Assembly: GCA_033002965.1 (NCBI GenBank)
Contig: JAURVB010014535.1
Coordinates: forward strand, 62,001-126,000
Source: Piper betle
Lineage: Eukaryota; Streptophyta; Magnoliopsida; Piperales; Piperaceae
Reading direction: 5' to 3'
Length of the DNA stretch: 64,000 nucleotides
Below the pieces are notes generated by a model. That model saw only the letters and a list, made by a program, of their open reading frames with translations, did no database searches and was not told the DNA's origin. Positions 1 through 12,310 of this stretch are shown here, piece after piece (the first letter of the stretch is position 1; every line of letters begins with the position of its first letter). Both the position numbers and the translations under genes were made by a program.

Positions 1-21
1 ATTTGTTTCTGTTACTTGCAG

Positions 22-486
22 GGTAGCAAAACTGAAGAGGAGGAGTTTAGTACAGGTCCTCTATCTGTTCTGATGATGAGTGTGAAGAACAACACTCAGG
101 TAATAAATTTTTTCTGTGCTCTCTTCTCCATTTTCAAAGAAAATGACCCATTATAGGAGTTTTTTATGCTGCTGTTAATCACTCAGGTACTAATCAACTG
201 CCGGAACAACAAGAAACTCCTTGGCCGTGTTCGAGCCTTTGATCGCCACTGCAATATGGTTCTTGAGAATGTCCGAGAGATGTGGACTGAGGTTTGTTTA
301 TTCCCCAATATTTTACTATGAATTTAGATTTTATTGACCAACTAGTTAATGGTACACCATGATCTTTAGGTACCCAAGACAGGGAAAGGTAAGAAAAAAG
401 CTCTTCCGGTCAACAAGGATAGGTTTATCAGCAAGATGTTTCTCCGGGGCGACTCTGTTATAATTGTTCTGAGAAACCCAAAATGA
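22..486 (+). CDS. SMD2: Small nuclear ribonucleoprotein SmD2 (3' part)
   Basis: SmD2 is a core Sm-ring protein of the U1, U2, U4 and U5 snRNPs and acts in pre-mRNA splicing in the nucleus. Three in-frame exons are visible: 22-99, 187-291 and 370-486, with acceptors ending in AG and donors gtaata and gtttgt. They encode 99 residues of a protein normally about 105-118 aa long. The N-terminal residues lie upstream of the window. Recognisable pieces are [13 protein letters not shown], the Sm1 segment [20 protein letters not shown] with [13 protein letters not shown], and the Sm2 segment [18 protein letters not shown]. The stop is at 484-486. All phases agree and no indel is seen. The following gene, PMEI, is convergent. 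Identification is near certain from the Sm motifs. Confidence 0.96.
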
Positions 487-860
487 TGAACATCCTTTTT
501 TAAAAAATTTTGGGGATATTTAGTACTTTGTTTGATCAACGCTGGTTAGCTACTCATCTTATGTATCAACTAGTAGTATTAAAAAGCTTGTTTATCTGGG
601 ACATGTATTTTATAAGCGGATAATGACAGGAGAATTGGAAATGGAATTGCACGACATGGTATGGAAACTAGTTCAGTGTTTATATCATGTATGTTTCAGA
701 CGTTCAGTCCCTTCTAATATTCTGATTGCGATTTGTCAAATTTTAATATAATAGATGTGCCATGTCGGAAGATGGTTGGAAATGTAAATTAAGAAATAAA
801 AATATTATTATTCACGAGCTTAATTTTCAGGAAAGTGTAAACTTTGCATCATGATCATGT
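487..860. other. 3' flank between SmD2 and PMEI
   Basis: This is AT-rich 3' untranslated and intergenic DNA between two convergent genes. An aataaaaatatt stretch near 794 could serve as a poly(A) signal for SmD2. The piece at about 690-735 (atgtttcag...cagtcccttct) resembles 12,389-12,425, which forms part of a duplication described separately. Confidence 0.5.
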
Positions 861-1451
861 TCACGGCAGATTGAAGCCACCACCACCAGAAGACGCCAGC
901 TTGTTCACCATGGCTAGAGCATTACTGGTGAAGAAGGTGACATTAGCAACTCGAGCCACAAAGGCCTTGACGCGACGACCCTTTCCACGGAAACCATCCA
1001 AGCAGGTGTCCTCGTTGGTCAGAGCTGCGCTCATCCATGTCTGCACATTTTCCATCTGGTACTCAAAGGTCTCGCTCTCTAGATCCCTGAGTTCACTCAG
1101 CGATTCGTGGAGCTCGTCAATGGCATCGTGGAAGCATTCCATGCAGTCCTCCAGAGCAGTACGTGCCCTGTCATGCATATGTCCTTCTTGTCTCATCCTG
1201 GCTAGATAGACGATGGCGCTCTTCGTTTCTGTGATGGTCACGGACACGGCCGCCCTCGCCCATAAGTAAGGGCTGCGTTTGGCAGTCTTGGAGAAGGAGG
1301 CTAGGGAGCGGATGCAGAGGTCTTGGTATCGAGTCACACTGCATGCTTCCCTCACCCTGCCGTCCTCTCTGTGTGAGACGACGCGCCAGAGATCATTTGT
1401 TGAAGCTAGGAGGATGAGGAGGAGGAGAAATGATGGCTTGAGATTTGCCAT
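861..1451 (-). CDS. Plant invertase/pectin methylesterase inhibitor (PMEI) family protein
   Basis: This is an intact single-exon ORF of 196 aa, the usual size for PMEI proteins. Residues 1 to about 26 form a signal peptide (MANLKPS then a leucine-rich core), so the product is probably secreted to the cell wall. The PMEI four-helix domain follows, with the conserved cysteine pairs CSVTRYQDLC and C...C in LEDCMECF...EDTCLDGF, which form the family's two disulphides. Family members bind pectin methylesterases or acid invertases one-to-one and inhibit them; the target cannot be told from sequence. The first methionine is used because the signal peptide begins there. A TATATAAA box lies about 95-100 bp upstream. 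The C-terminus (SSGGGGFNLP) is not conserved in the family. Confidence 0.9.
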   Translation of the reverse strand: MANLKPSFLLLLILLASTNDLWRVVSHREDGRVREACSVTRYQDLCIRSLASFSKTAKRSPYLWARAAVSVTITETKSAIVYLARMRQEGHMHDRARTALEDCMECFHDAIDELHESLSELRDLESETFEYQMENVQTWMSAALTNEDTCLDGFRGKGRRVKAFVARVANVTFFTSNALAMVNKLASSGGGGFNLP

Positions 1452-1545
1452 TGATTATATACAATGAATTTGGGTTGCAGAAATGGAGAGGAGCCGAAGA
1501 GTTATAGTGGTGAGATGAGATACGCCCTTCATGGGGGAGGGAAAC

Positions 1546-1553
1546 TTTATATA
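1546..1553 (-). promoter_or_regulatory. TATA box of the PMEI gene
   Basis: The minus strand reads TATATAAA about 95 bp upstream of the PMEI start codon, a normal distance for a plant core promoter with a short 5' leader. Confidence 0.6.
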
Positions 1554-1680
1554 TCTTTTCGGGGGCTCCTTTGCCGTCAAACAACCATGATCGGCAGGAG
1601 AAAGATGATTGCCATTAAAGAGGGGGAGGAGTTGGATGAGGAGGATCAGGAGAGTAAAGACCGGTGAATCGGTGATGGCA

Positions 1681-1950
1681 TGTGAAGGTGAAGAAGTCTC
1701 TCGTATCTCTCGTGAACGGTGGATTTTCTACTACATTGGCTATCTCAACGGATAGACGACATTGATGTTACAAAGTAAACTGCCATGGATTCTGGACTAT
1801 TTCAGTCTACTGAATTGATCTACCCGATTCACTTCAACCCATGCCACGGGCCATGGCTTTCCTACATGTTGCACTTGGTAATTTTATATGTTACAAGCCT
1901 ACTGCATGGAAAAAGGTTTAGGTGTTACGTGACAATGATCCGGTGGCTGC
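1681..1950. repeat. Duplicated fragment of the LIN-gene 3' flank (copy 1)
   Basis: This stretch aligns by eye with 12,440-12,690, the sequence just beyond the stop of the LIN-like gene. Shared pieces include ttggctatctcaa, acattgatgttacaaagt, aactgccatggattctgga and the run near tgcatggaa...ggtttaggtgtt. The two copies are in the same orientation and look roughly 75-80% alike. The duplication stops about 10 bp short of the LIN stop codon, so no coding sequence is included. Confidence 0.7.
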
Positions 1951-4900
1951 CCCCACAAGTTTAACAAAACTTCAAACCTAAGATCCATTAGTGGTTTTCA
2001 AAAAATAAGATCTTAAAATTTATTAAATAGGTCTTTATCTAAACTTATTATGTATATGTGCGAGAGTTTTTGTTTTTTACAAATATAAATATTATACAGG
2101 TACTATGAATTGTAGTAGTATTCTTTTAAATCTTAAAGTGGTATAATATATAAAGGTAGTGCGGAATGAAATGCTTTTATAGAATTTGTGGTATGAATAT
2201 AACAAAGTGTTATGTGATAGATGTAAGGGCGTAATATATATTCAAGTACACTTTGTTGAGTTTATGTGCCGGCCTATTTTATATAAATAGTTTTTACTTA
2301 TAATCCTGTAATACTTTTTCTAACGTTTCTAAGTTTCTCATAGATAACATAGTATTCATTTATCTATCTTGAAATATCATTAGTTATTTCGGACCAGTAA
2401 TCGAATTTATTCGATTACTAACGTGTTTTTTATATGTACGTAGATAAGGTCCCGTGACATTGGCTAACTTAGGTGGGTGGATTTGTTGCTCATGGTGGTG
2501 GCAAGGGCTTTGTTATTTTGTATTATATATTTGGTCAGTATTATTGGCCATGTGCCCTATACTTATGTACCATATATGATTCTAGATGGGGTGCATGCCA
2601 TGGTTGGTTTGCATACGTGTGTCTTTACATCATTATTACTATAATTGTCGCACAAGGTAATTGACTTTTAGGCAAAGCCTAATAATCATCTGTAGGGTGT
2701 GTGAGCTTCAAAGTTTTGCAATACAATGAGTAATTTAATTACATAAAATTTATGTGGTTGTAGCTGTATGTGAGTATTAAAGAAACGTACACTATATGAG
2801 TTTACAATTCATACCATGCGAAAAGTCCACACGAAAATCAAGTGTTAAAGTATGATGTCCTAACACGTAATGATGTCTTTACGTTTTAATATATCTGTTG
2901 CAGGGTTTGTGGAATAGATAATTACACCTCAGTGTTTACTTTACCATAATTCATCAACATTGTAATAAGATACCTAATCTAAATTATTGGAAATAAGTAT
3001 AAAAACTAAATCATGCATATGCATCTTTCAAGAATTTAACCTCTTAACTACATAGGGGTGTTGACTTTGTGTGGCTCAAAGTGATCATTACATGTGAAAG
3101 TCGCTCCCTTAGTTACAAAAGAGGGTTGCCTCTTTTGTGGTTCGGAGTGCTCATTCAGGAGCCATTAAATTTAAAAATTTTCCTATATTTATATAATCAG
3201 CATACAATGTATGAAAATCCTATAAGATGTTCGTCTTAAGTCTTCTTTACGAGTTAGGATTCGTATTTATAAATTTTGTACAACAGAAATCTAATGAACA
3301 AGTTTTTGAATTATAATATAAAGATTTGATCTCTTTGTCAAACCAAATTGAGGTGATACATAAAGTGTTCATCTTCATCCACGTGTACTTGGACATTTTT
3401 CATCGATGTTCGTCTTTGTGGACAAATGACTTAACAACAAAGTAATAGACAATAAATTAAAGAAATATTTTTAATAAATATAGAACCATAGATTATTAAT
3501 GGGATTTCATATATTCATATTGGCTTTTTTTAATAAGTTTTCATGCATAATCAATTGCAATTATTGGAAAATCATCAAAAATATAGAGATGATATATGTG
3601 AGTAGTAACCAATTTAAAATTTTTTGCTAAATCTTCCGTGAATTTATATTCCTTATTTTTTGTTAACAATGTATATATCCACTACCATGCCCAATTATTA
3701 TCTGGACAAAAAAATTATGTCTATAGCCATGTCCATGTCTATATGATACTTTAAAAATGTATATTAAATTATAAGCAGACATGGACATGGACGGCTTAAT
3801 GGACAAATAGTGTCCATCACTACCTTTAATTGTAAGGCTTTAAATATTAGAAGTGTCACCATTTTACTTCTCATTTTATCGACATTTAATATGGTCTTAG
3901 AATTTTTAATATTATTAATCGGTACATACACACAAATTCACATTTTTCACGATGGGCTTCTATGTAGACTTGCACAATCACAATTATTTATCAAATTTCA
4001 TAATTTACTGGTCAAGGATTCTTACTGTTAAAAATTAGTTTTAAAAATTAGTAATTTTATAGTATTAATTAATAACATATTTAAAATCCCAATTTTTGGG
4101 ATATTCTAATTCATTGAGGGGACCGAATATTGCAAAAGAAATGGTGCACCCATACAATTAACAACGCTTGGAAGGATCAATGGCCTAGTTTGGCAAAAAG
4201 GATTAGTATTGCCAATGGGTTTGTTCATTTGGGTTTAGGACTCAAACTTGATCCGGTGTTGAATACCTAAGCCCAAATCTGAATGTATGCATGAGTATTT
4301 TCCTTTAAAACTTAGATCTGAACCCAACCCAAAGCAGCCAATTCAGGACACTGATTCTTGAACCAATAATAAATATATTACATATATTTATTTAAGAATA
4401 TACAAAAATTTAAATATCTTATGATATTTAGTCCTTTTATAATTTAAATATAATATTTTTTAGAAGATATTTTTACATATACAATATAATGAAAATAAAA
4501 ATAAAATTCAAAACAACAAAAAAATTTTGGGTTTTAGATCTTCATAGGTCAAATCCTTTGAGACCTAAACCCGGACTAAATATGAAATTATGTAATAATA
4601 ACAGGCACAATCCTGTACCCAGACTCAATATAATTAGATCCAAACCTAATATTTTTGGGTTAAGTCTGGTTAGGTACCTCATTTACCGAAATTTATTTGC
4701 AACACTACTCACAAACGAACCAGCTCGAGCGAAGGTGAGTAATGGTCAAGTTCATGTCACAGTTCAGCAAGGTTAGGTTTGGCTATGGGCGAACATGGAC
4801 ACGGCTAAGATGAGTCCAACGCATGTCCATTAATTTGAAGAATGTCCACATCCATCCATGTCTACTTGGACATTTATCACCCATGTCCATGTTCATATTC

Positions 4901-4982
4901 TAAACAAAAAGGTCAAATGGATAGACATGCGGACAACATTACAAATTAATAATTTTATTCAAACATAAATTAATTTCATTAA

Positions 4983-5020
<38 letters not shown>

Positions 5021-5530
5021 TCCTTAAAGTTTATATTATAAGATATGACAGATTTACCAAACTTGTGCATATATCATACATAACCGAGGTGCAAAAATCA
5101 TATCTATTTATTTACACTTCCTAAAATCATGAAACTAAGACTAAGCAACTCCTAGAACATAGATATATATGCTAAAAATATTAAAAAAAATAAAACACAC
5201 AAGCAATATCACAAATAGACCACAAACTTAAAGGAGGTAAAAGAAGGAGCCTTACCTCTCAAAGGGCTAGGAAAAACCTTCTACTCTTAGGGGCTACCAA
5301 GGCTTGGAGAGCGCTACGAAAAGGCTAAGAAGGTCGGAGAAGAAGGAGCAAAGGTTGAAAATGGAGGGGGAGAGGAGAATTTATAGAAAGGGGAAAAAAA
5401 CTGAGTAGGGTGTTTCCCAGCACCTTAGCACTAACCTCCGCAAGGGGGAAGACGAAAAGGTAGAAGCTAGACCACGAGCACTGCCGAACCAAACCACACG
5501 CAATGGCTGAATCAAACTTTTGGGCAGTAG
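1951..5530. other. AT-rich intergenic DNA with degenerate hAT-like ends
   Basis: No gene is recognised in this stretch; the short ORFs look random. Three clusters of GTCCATG/CATGGAC repeats, at 3,349-3,430, 3,720-3,823 and 4,785-4,935, resemble the subterminal repeats of hAT MITEs. The first two may be the ends of one element of about 475 bp. A (TA)n tract lies at about 4,985-5,015. At 5,230-5,530 the composition changes to purine-rich DNA that I cannot assign. Confidence 0.4.
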
Positions 5531-7700
5531 GTGTAAAACCCACGATTCGAGTCAGGGTTTTATATTCAGAACCGGCCGGTTCGACCGTTATTTTCGAGTC
5601 GAGTCAGTTTCAAAACACGTGTACTGAGCCGACGCTAGTCGCCTGTATGAGCTATGAGGGTCATGCGTACCCAAGTATATGATGATAACGTCATGAATAC
5701 AACAGAATAGAATGAGTTATCAGAATATATAAGAGTATGCCAGTTTTTTTTATTATTATTTTTATATATAGTGGATCGTAAAATTAGTTTTAGGTCGTTT
5801 ACCGCGTTAGGACGCGTTACAGGTAGTTGGGTGGGTTGATAGTTCTAGAGCATATCATTCTGATGTTCTGGTGTTTATTTGATTTTACGGGATTTTTCCC
5901 GATTTTTTTGGATTTTTTTAGGATTTTCTACGACTTAGTTATTATTCTTGACTCGAGCTGAACACGAGTCAAATATTATTTACGATATTGCCACCCAGTT
6001 GTTTTTCTCACCCTGACCCATTGTTCCTCGCCCAAACCCTTCCCCGACGCCGCCCCCGTACAGCGTCACTGTCGCCGCTGTCGACGCCGCCCAGCCGTCG
6101 ATCGTCACCACCCAACTCCGCCACGGCGTTGCAGTGCCGCCCTGACCAGCCCCGGTAGCTGCCAGGCCGCCGTGACGCCGGAATCGCCTCGCTTAGCGCC
6201 GCGGCTACATTCCGGTCGCGTCGCTGATTCCGCTGCTAGCGACCATCGCCACCACGATCAGGTGGTCGCCTCAGCACCCTCGACCACCCAGTGACCCTTC
6301 CTGACTGGAGCGGAGGCCGTCGCCGCCGTGGCCGGCCGGATCTAGCCACCATCACCGCCGGCTCGGTTTTATGCATTTTTCGGCGAGCCGCCACCTCCGT
6401 TAACCGCGTCGACCTCGTAGATGAGTCGGGCTCGCCGAGCCGGTTCCAAGGGTACCCAACACGACCACTTTCCGGCCAGTAGACGCCTCCGGCGACTGTC
6501 GCCAGAAAATCGCCGAAAATCGTCAGAAAATCGGAATTTTTGGAATTCGCCGAATTCGCCGGAATTCACCGGATCTTCCACGGGGCTCACCCAGTTGAGC
6601 CCGTTCGAGCTTCGAATACCGATGAGCGCCGAATTTGAGCTCCGAGACACGCGACGAAACCCTAGCCGTCGCCGATTGCCGATTACGTGAGGTATAATTA
6701 CCTCCGATTGAGTTATTTAAAATTGATGATGATTGTTAGTATAGCATGTTAGAATTGAGTAGTTATCATGATGAGTGCCAGACTATGAATGAAATTACAT
6801 GATGTAATTGATAGTTCATGGAGGTTAAGTGATCTAATGAAGTAAGTAAATTGAGCATGATAATCGTGTATGATGTAACTTAGGAAAAATACAATAAAAT
6901 TGTCATGAATAGGATGAGTTAGAGTTATTTTCATATTTATAGTTATTTGACGGTTGATGATTTTGTGTTTAATTGTGTTGAGTTTGATGCATCATTTAGT
7001 TAGCGGGCATTAGTATTTAGTTTTGATGTGTAGGTACGGAATAGGAGCTCGCCGCCTAGGCGTGATGACACGTTTGGAGCTTCTACCAGGTCCGTTAAGG
7101 ACTCGACTCTATTTTACGTCTTTCTATTGTATGTTTATCTTATCATTTGCAGGACGGGTTAAGTAGTGTTTTATTGGATCCTAATTAACTCGGGTCATCT
7201 AGCCAAACAGATTTCCAGATTAATAACCCCTCGAGGATGAGATCCATCAAGGATGATTTCGAAAACAAGATCCACCACAAGTTGCCTTCGGGCCTATTAT
7301 ATGAATCCCTTCCCAGGCCTATATATATAGTTTTATCGAGTTTTCAGTGAGACGAGAGATGGAGAAACCAACTGCACATACCATGCAGAGGATGTCGTGA
7401 CAGTCAAAGCGGGCTCTGGATTAGTGCCAGCGGACTGTTCCATTCCCGAGGGATCCTGACAACTCCGCGTTTGAGTTCCTCACACCCGGAGAACGTGGAG
7501 GCTTAACGGGTACTATTTAGTACAGCGCATGTCCGGACTTGTGGTTCGAAGGGTACTAAAGGCGGCTGCCTGAGAGTACTCGGCCTTCGTGCTCAAGGCC
7601 AGGAGAAATATGGAGGTAAGGAGAGGGCTTATGATAAAGTTTCACGAGAAGTACTGAAAAAGAAGTGCCGAGAGCGGCACAGTACCAGCATCAGATCAGT
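5531..7700. mobile_element. LTR-like block (gypsy-type LTR fragment), copy 1
   Basis: The block begins with TGTAAAAC, consistent with the TG of an LTR, and is about 85-90% alike by eye to 49,715-50,620 over its first 920 bp. Diagnostic shared pieces are cgtgtactgag, gagggtcatgcgtaccc, tatgat-ataac-tcatgaatac and the palindromic segment at about 5,940-5,990 with TTGACTCGAG and CGAGTCAA. After this comes a GC-rich CCGCC-type stretch (6,030-6,690), then AT-rich DNA, then a second GC-richer part. The end carries two GTGCCGAGAGCGGCA hairpins (7,663-7,713) and a short GATA tract. No coding domain is present. No matching direct repeat was found at the far end, so the right boundary and the solo-LTR status are uncertain. 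Confidence 0.55.
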
Positions 7701-10603
7701 GCCGAGAGCGGCATAGATAGATAGATAGATAGATAGATGACTCCACTAAACATACAATCCACTTAAAAATATTAACAAATTTTTTTAAATTGGCATAAAT
7801 AATATCATATACTTAATAAATTATTTTTTTTCTAACATATAAGAATTATAAATCTTGACAGGTAATAGTAAAATTTTAATACGTCTTTTATGGCGTAGGA
7901 AAAATAGAGAATTGTTTATCTGGTCTTACTATAGTAAATGAAAATATGTTGTATTCTTTTGATTGTCTGGTTTTATATATAAACATGCATTAATATCATA
8001 TTTTCATCAACTATAATAAAACAAACAATTAATTCACTGCTTCTTCTTGATCCATGGCAATAAAATTTTCCTCAAAGTACTTCAAATTTACCGTAAATTC
8101 CCCCTTCCCCACTTTAAATTTTGTATCATCCTATGTTCAGTTCATCCCCTAACCGAAAAGAAATGTTAAATTAAATAAAATTGCTAAATATGGATTCATT
8201 TATATAGAAAACAACACCAACGATACCCTTAAGATCTAAACTCTTTTAGTGTCTTCGAAGGAAAATAACCACGCTTCAATATTGTAACAACACCACGTAA
8301 AAGAATTACAAGAGATAAATAAAATACAACGTAAAGTAATATATAAGTTGCGAATATATAATTCTCAAACGTGGGGTCTATTTTTTTGCTAAACAACAAA
8401 ATAATAATTGTTGGCAACACCAAACGTAAAACGACAACTCAACTAAATATGTATATATGCAAACATGGAAAAAATAGTAGATAAATATTGTGCACAATTT
8501 TCAAAATCAAACAAGACTTGACTTCAAATCAATAAAGTAATAATCAAAGATTTTTAACTTTTAAAATACTAATTCTAAAAAATACAGTGTTCTCACAAAA
8601 AATCATAATTGAGATTCAAGACAAAAATATAATAAAAATATCTTTAAAAATTTCCCCAAATTGCAACAATTAAATTAAATTTCACTATTTTATTAATATT
8701 GAAATAACGACAACTCCAAAAAATATGGAACTTTAGTGAACATTCTTAATCATTTTGTAAATCACCGGAAAATTTTCACAAAAATAAATCAAACCATTTT
8801 CCAATTTATATTAATTAAATAGCAATAAAACGATACTAATTTAATTAATATAAAAATAGAGAAAGGTCAATAAGTAACCAAATCATATCAAAATATTTCA
8901 ATTCAAGTAAGAAATATAAGTAAAATATAATTTATTATTGTTTGTAAATTTTCTGTAATTAAAATATTTTAAAATAACTTTGGTAATTAATATAAAGTAA
9001 TCTAAAATTGCATAAATATAAAAAATATTATGATATATTTTATACAAAGTAAAAAAATTATGGTGAAAAAATTACTAAATTGAGAGTTGAAATGAACAAG
9101 ATTGACTCATAAAGTGTTCAAATATAAAGTATCGAACGATAAAAAATTCACGACCAACAGAGTTAAGACAGTGGAAATACAAGGCCACTAAGTTGGCTCA
9201 ACGCATCGGATCCTTGCCGTGCGGCCAACTTTGATGGCCAATTCTAACAGATTTAGACAATGGATTCTAACGCCGATGACGATGAGAAAGAACATAACAC
9301 ATGGAAGAGGTTATAAAAATGAGATCATGGTAACTCAAATTGGAATTCTGGTAGGGAGAAACGAGGTTATAAAAATTAGGATATGCATGGGAAAATGAGA
9401 ACAGTAAAGTAAATCTATCTATATTATAAAAATAAAGGTTTACATAAAAAACGAAAGACTGTAATAATTACACGTATTTATTGTGAGAAAGTAAAGAGGT
9501 GGATGAAGGTGTAATTACTTAAAATCATGAAAGCTACTTGGACACATGGCACATCTACTAATGTATCACAATATATGACATGTCACATGGCGCCATACTT
9601 ATATTATACCTTGTTGAAAATCTCTCACTGAGGCGAACAACTTTCTCAACTAATTTGAGATTAAAATCTACCTGCAAAAAGAGAACCGGGGTACAAAGCC
9701 AAATAGTCAACCTACAGAGAAAAAATAATTTTCACACTTCAACATTAACTTTAAGAACTTATCAAAATATGGTATTTGGTAAAATCTTAACACGAAATGC
9801 ATGGTAAAAGCTAACTCAACCTGGCTAAAACCAAACCAACTAGGCACCACGCGGACACCAAAGCCAATCAAATCAAAGCTCAACAATACAATCTCTACCA
9901 AAAAATAACAACCAAATTAAACTAAATAGAACCAAAAGGTAAACCAAAGCAAGCCACCTATAAAATCCTGAACTAAAAAGCTCAAATTTTGTAGTTTTAT
10001 TTAAGTTCTCTTGTTCAAAGAATTTCGACATGGAAATTAACATATTTTGTTTGGATTGAGCCTCCTCATTCGTTATTTTAATTTGAGAGCATAAAATAAG
10101 AATTAGAAACAATCGATTATAATAACCTCATAAATTGTTAAAAGATTGAAATTATAGGGGGAAAAAATTAGAAACTTAATTCTGTAAAACCAATCTCACC
10201 AGGTCTAGAAATATTGAACAAATGCTATTAAAAACAGAAATTAATAAAAGCAAGTGGGAAAAGTGGAATACATATAGCAATGCAGCTAACCCTCATAAAC
10301 ATAATATTTATAATGTGTTAAATGTTGGATAACAAATTTACTCAAAAAGTGATCTTATGAAGTTCAACTTATTTTTTATCAATGCAATATTATTTATATA
10401 ATTTTCCATTTTTTTAAAAGCGAGAGAATGATAAGATGAATACAAGCAAAAATGTGTAATAAGTATTTCAAAATTAAAGTATTTATAGTTAGTTAGGAGT
10501 TTTAATTAAACTTAATATTCAAATAATATTTTCTTGCACCTAAAATTGTTTATATGAAGAAAGCAAACAAATTTAAATTATCTTCCCCCAAGTGCCTCCA
10601 CTT
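7701..10603. other. AT-rich intergenic DNA without a recognisable gene
   Basis: A (GATA)n microsatellite occupies about 7,703-7,737. The rest is very AT-rich. The ORFs here are short, lack codon bias and match no family I know. I see no RNA gene. Confidence 0.5.
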
Positions 10604-10990
10604 CACTATTAGAAAATAGTAACGTAACTATAACGGCATTTGAAAAAATGTAGCTATATAAAAAATAGCATAATTATACCTTACCGCGAGTGATAGGTTA
10701 TAAAACAACATTGCATAGCAATGTTTTTTTACGATGCGTTTATAAGCGTTACTATATTAGTGACGTTTAAATGTTGTTAGATATAGTGACACAAAAACGT
10801 CATGATAGCTTTAATAATAGCAACACAAAAATGTTAACAAGGACGTCTAAACGTCACAAAACTGGCAATAATGACCATATTAAGTGTCAAAAAAACGTAG
10901 AAAACGTCCTTCTAACAAAAAAAAACAAATTACATCAAGACAAACACGTAATTAGTTATACACGTATTCAATATCAAGGATGATACAAAA
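10604..10990 (+). mobile_element. Possible CACTA-type transposon terminus (remnant)
   Basis: The sequence starts CACTATTAGAAAAT, close to the CACTA-superfamily terminus CACTACAAGAAAA. It is followed by several degenerate subterminal repeats in both orientations: agtgacgttt, tgacacaaaaacgtca, acgtctaaacgtcac and taagtgtc. This arrangement is typical of CACTA ends. No transposase and no opposite end were seen. Confidence 0.45.
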
Positions 10991-11263
10991 AGTGTGATTT
11001 TGATTGAGGTAAAATAATAATACAATAATTTAAATGGTTCGAAATATTACCTATCACTTATAATTTGGAAATTTTTAATCAATAATCTCGGTCTACATCA
11101 ACTTAAAAGGCTATCTAGCATTAACCCGTAGTAACTAAGTTACTTCAGGTCTTATTTGGTTTGATAGATTATAATAGAAATAAAAAAAATAAAGATAAAT
11201 AATTAACTTTGGGTCTTATTTGGTTTGATATATTATAATTTTATTTTCCCATATTTGTTTACT

Positions 11264-11268
<5 letters not shown>

Positions 11269-11313
<45 letters not shown>

Positions 11314-12261
11314 GGTAAAGGTTTCCTGTGCCAGAGGCAGGAAACCCTTACCTGCGCCAGGATAATCTGGGCCGTCCGATTATGATCGAACGGCCCAGAT
11401 TTGATAAAAAAAAATTTTCTACCACCCCCCTCCTTCGCCGGCGGCCGGGATCCGGCCGCGGCCAGCCGGGCGGGGGGTGGGCGAGGCAGGGCGAGGGCGG
11501 CGTGGGTGGGCGGAGGAGAAGGGGGAGGGCGGCGTCCGGGATCCGGCCGCGGCCGGCCGGGCGGGGGGTGGGCGAGGCGGGGCGAGGGCGGCGTGGGTGG
11601 GCGGAGGAGAAGGGGGAGGGCGGCGTCTGGGATCCGGCCGCGGCCGGCGGGCGGGGTGGGCGAGGCGGGGCGAGGGGCGGCGTGGGTGGGCGGAGGAGAA
11701 GAGGGAGGGCGGCGTCCGGGATCCGGCCGCGGCCGGCCGGGCTGGGGGTGGGCGAGGCGGGGCGAGGGCGGCGTGGGTGGGCGGAGGAGAAGGGGGAGGG
11801 CGGCGTCCGGGATCCGGCCGCGGCCGGCCCGGCTGGGGGTGGGCGAGGCGGGGCGAGGGCGGCGTGGGTGGGCGGAGGAGAAGGGGGAGGGCGGCGTCCG
11901 GGATCCGGCGGCGGCCGGCCGGGCGGGGATGGGCCGAGGCTGGGCGAGGGCGGCGTGGGTGGGCGGAGGAGAAGGGGGAGGGCGGCGTGGGTAGGAGGCC
12001 CTCACCCCGCCTCGCCCACCCCCGCTCGGCCGGCCGCGGCCGGATCCCGGACGCTGCCCTCCCCCTTCTCCTCCGCCCACCCCCGCCCGGCCGCGGCCAG
12101 ATCCCGGCCGCCGGCGAAGGAGGGGGGGTGGGAAAAAAATTTTTTTATCAAATCTGGGCCGTTCGATCGTAATCGGACGGCCCAGATTATTTTGTGGCGC
12201 AGGGGCGCTACTCTGCCCTTGGCGCAGGGTAGCTACTCTGCCCTTGGCGCAGGGTAGCGCC

Positions 12262-12307
<46 letters not shown>
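11269..12307. mobile_element. (TA)n-bounded foldback element with GC-rich core
   Basis: (TA)n tracts at 11,269-11,310 and 12,264-12,307 bound a 0.95-kb unit with long inverted arms. The left arm at about 11,355-11,470 and the right arm at about 12,090-12,205 are inverted copies. Each contains a hairpin made from GGGCCGTCCGATTA and TCGAACGGCCC, then a TTTGATAAAAAAA run, then CCTCCTTCGCCGGCGGCCGG. The extreme ends differ: the left has AGGCAGGAAACCC and the right has two tandem copies of a CTACTCTGCCCTTGGCGCAGGG unit. No protein is encoded. Position inside TA microsatellites resembles the Micron family described in rice, but relationship to that family is only inferred. Confidence 0.7.
11447..11990 (+). 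repeat. Six tandem copies of a 91-bp GC-rich repeat
   Basis: The word gggatccggc recurs at 11,447, 11,538, 11,629, 11,718, 11,809 and 11,900, giving spacings of 91, 91, 89, 91 and 91 bp. Each unit holds ccgcggccgg, gtgggcgaggcggggcgag, ggcggcgtgggtgggcgg and aggagaagggggaggg. One partial unit follows in inverted orientation at about 12,000-12,120. The G-rich strand has many G-runs and could form quadruplexes. Long Gly/Arg/Pro ORFs across it in several frames are by-products of the repeat. Confidence 0.9.

Positions 12308-12310
<3 letters not shown>

Noticed and set aside
844..1209. 121-codon plus-strand ORF
   Set aside because: Antisense shadow of the PMEI coding sequence.
5531..7700. Complete solo LTR
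   Set aside because: The start TGTAAAAC is supported by a second copy, but no CA end followed by the expected 5-bp duplication was found.
11447..11990. Regular repeats as a CRISPR array
   Set aside because: The units are contiguous tandem repeats without unique spacers, in a plant nuclear sequence.
11262..12257. Long ORFs of 196-309 codons on both strands
   Set aside because: They are translations of the 91-bp GC-rich tandem repeat in several frames at once, with Gly/Arg/Pro repeats and no domain.
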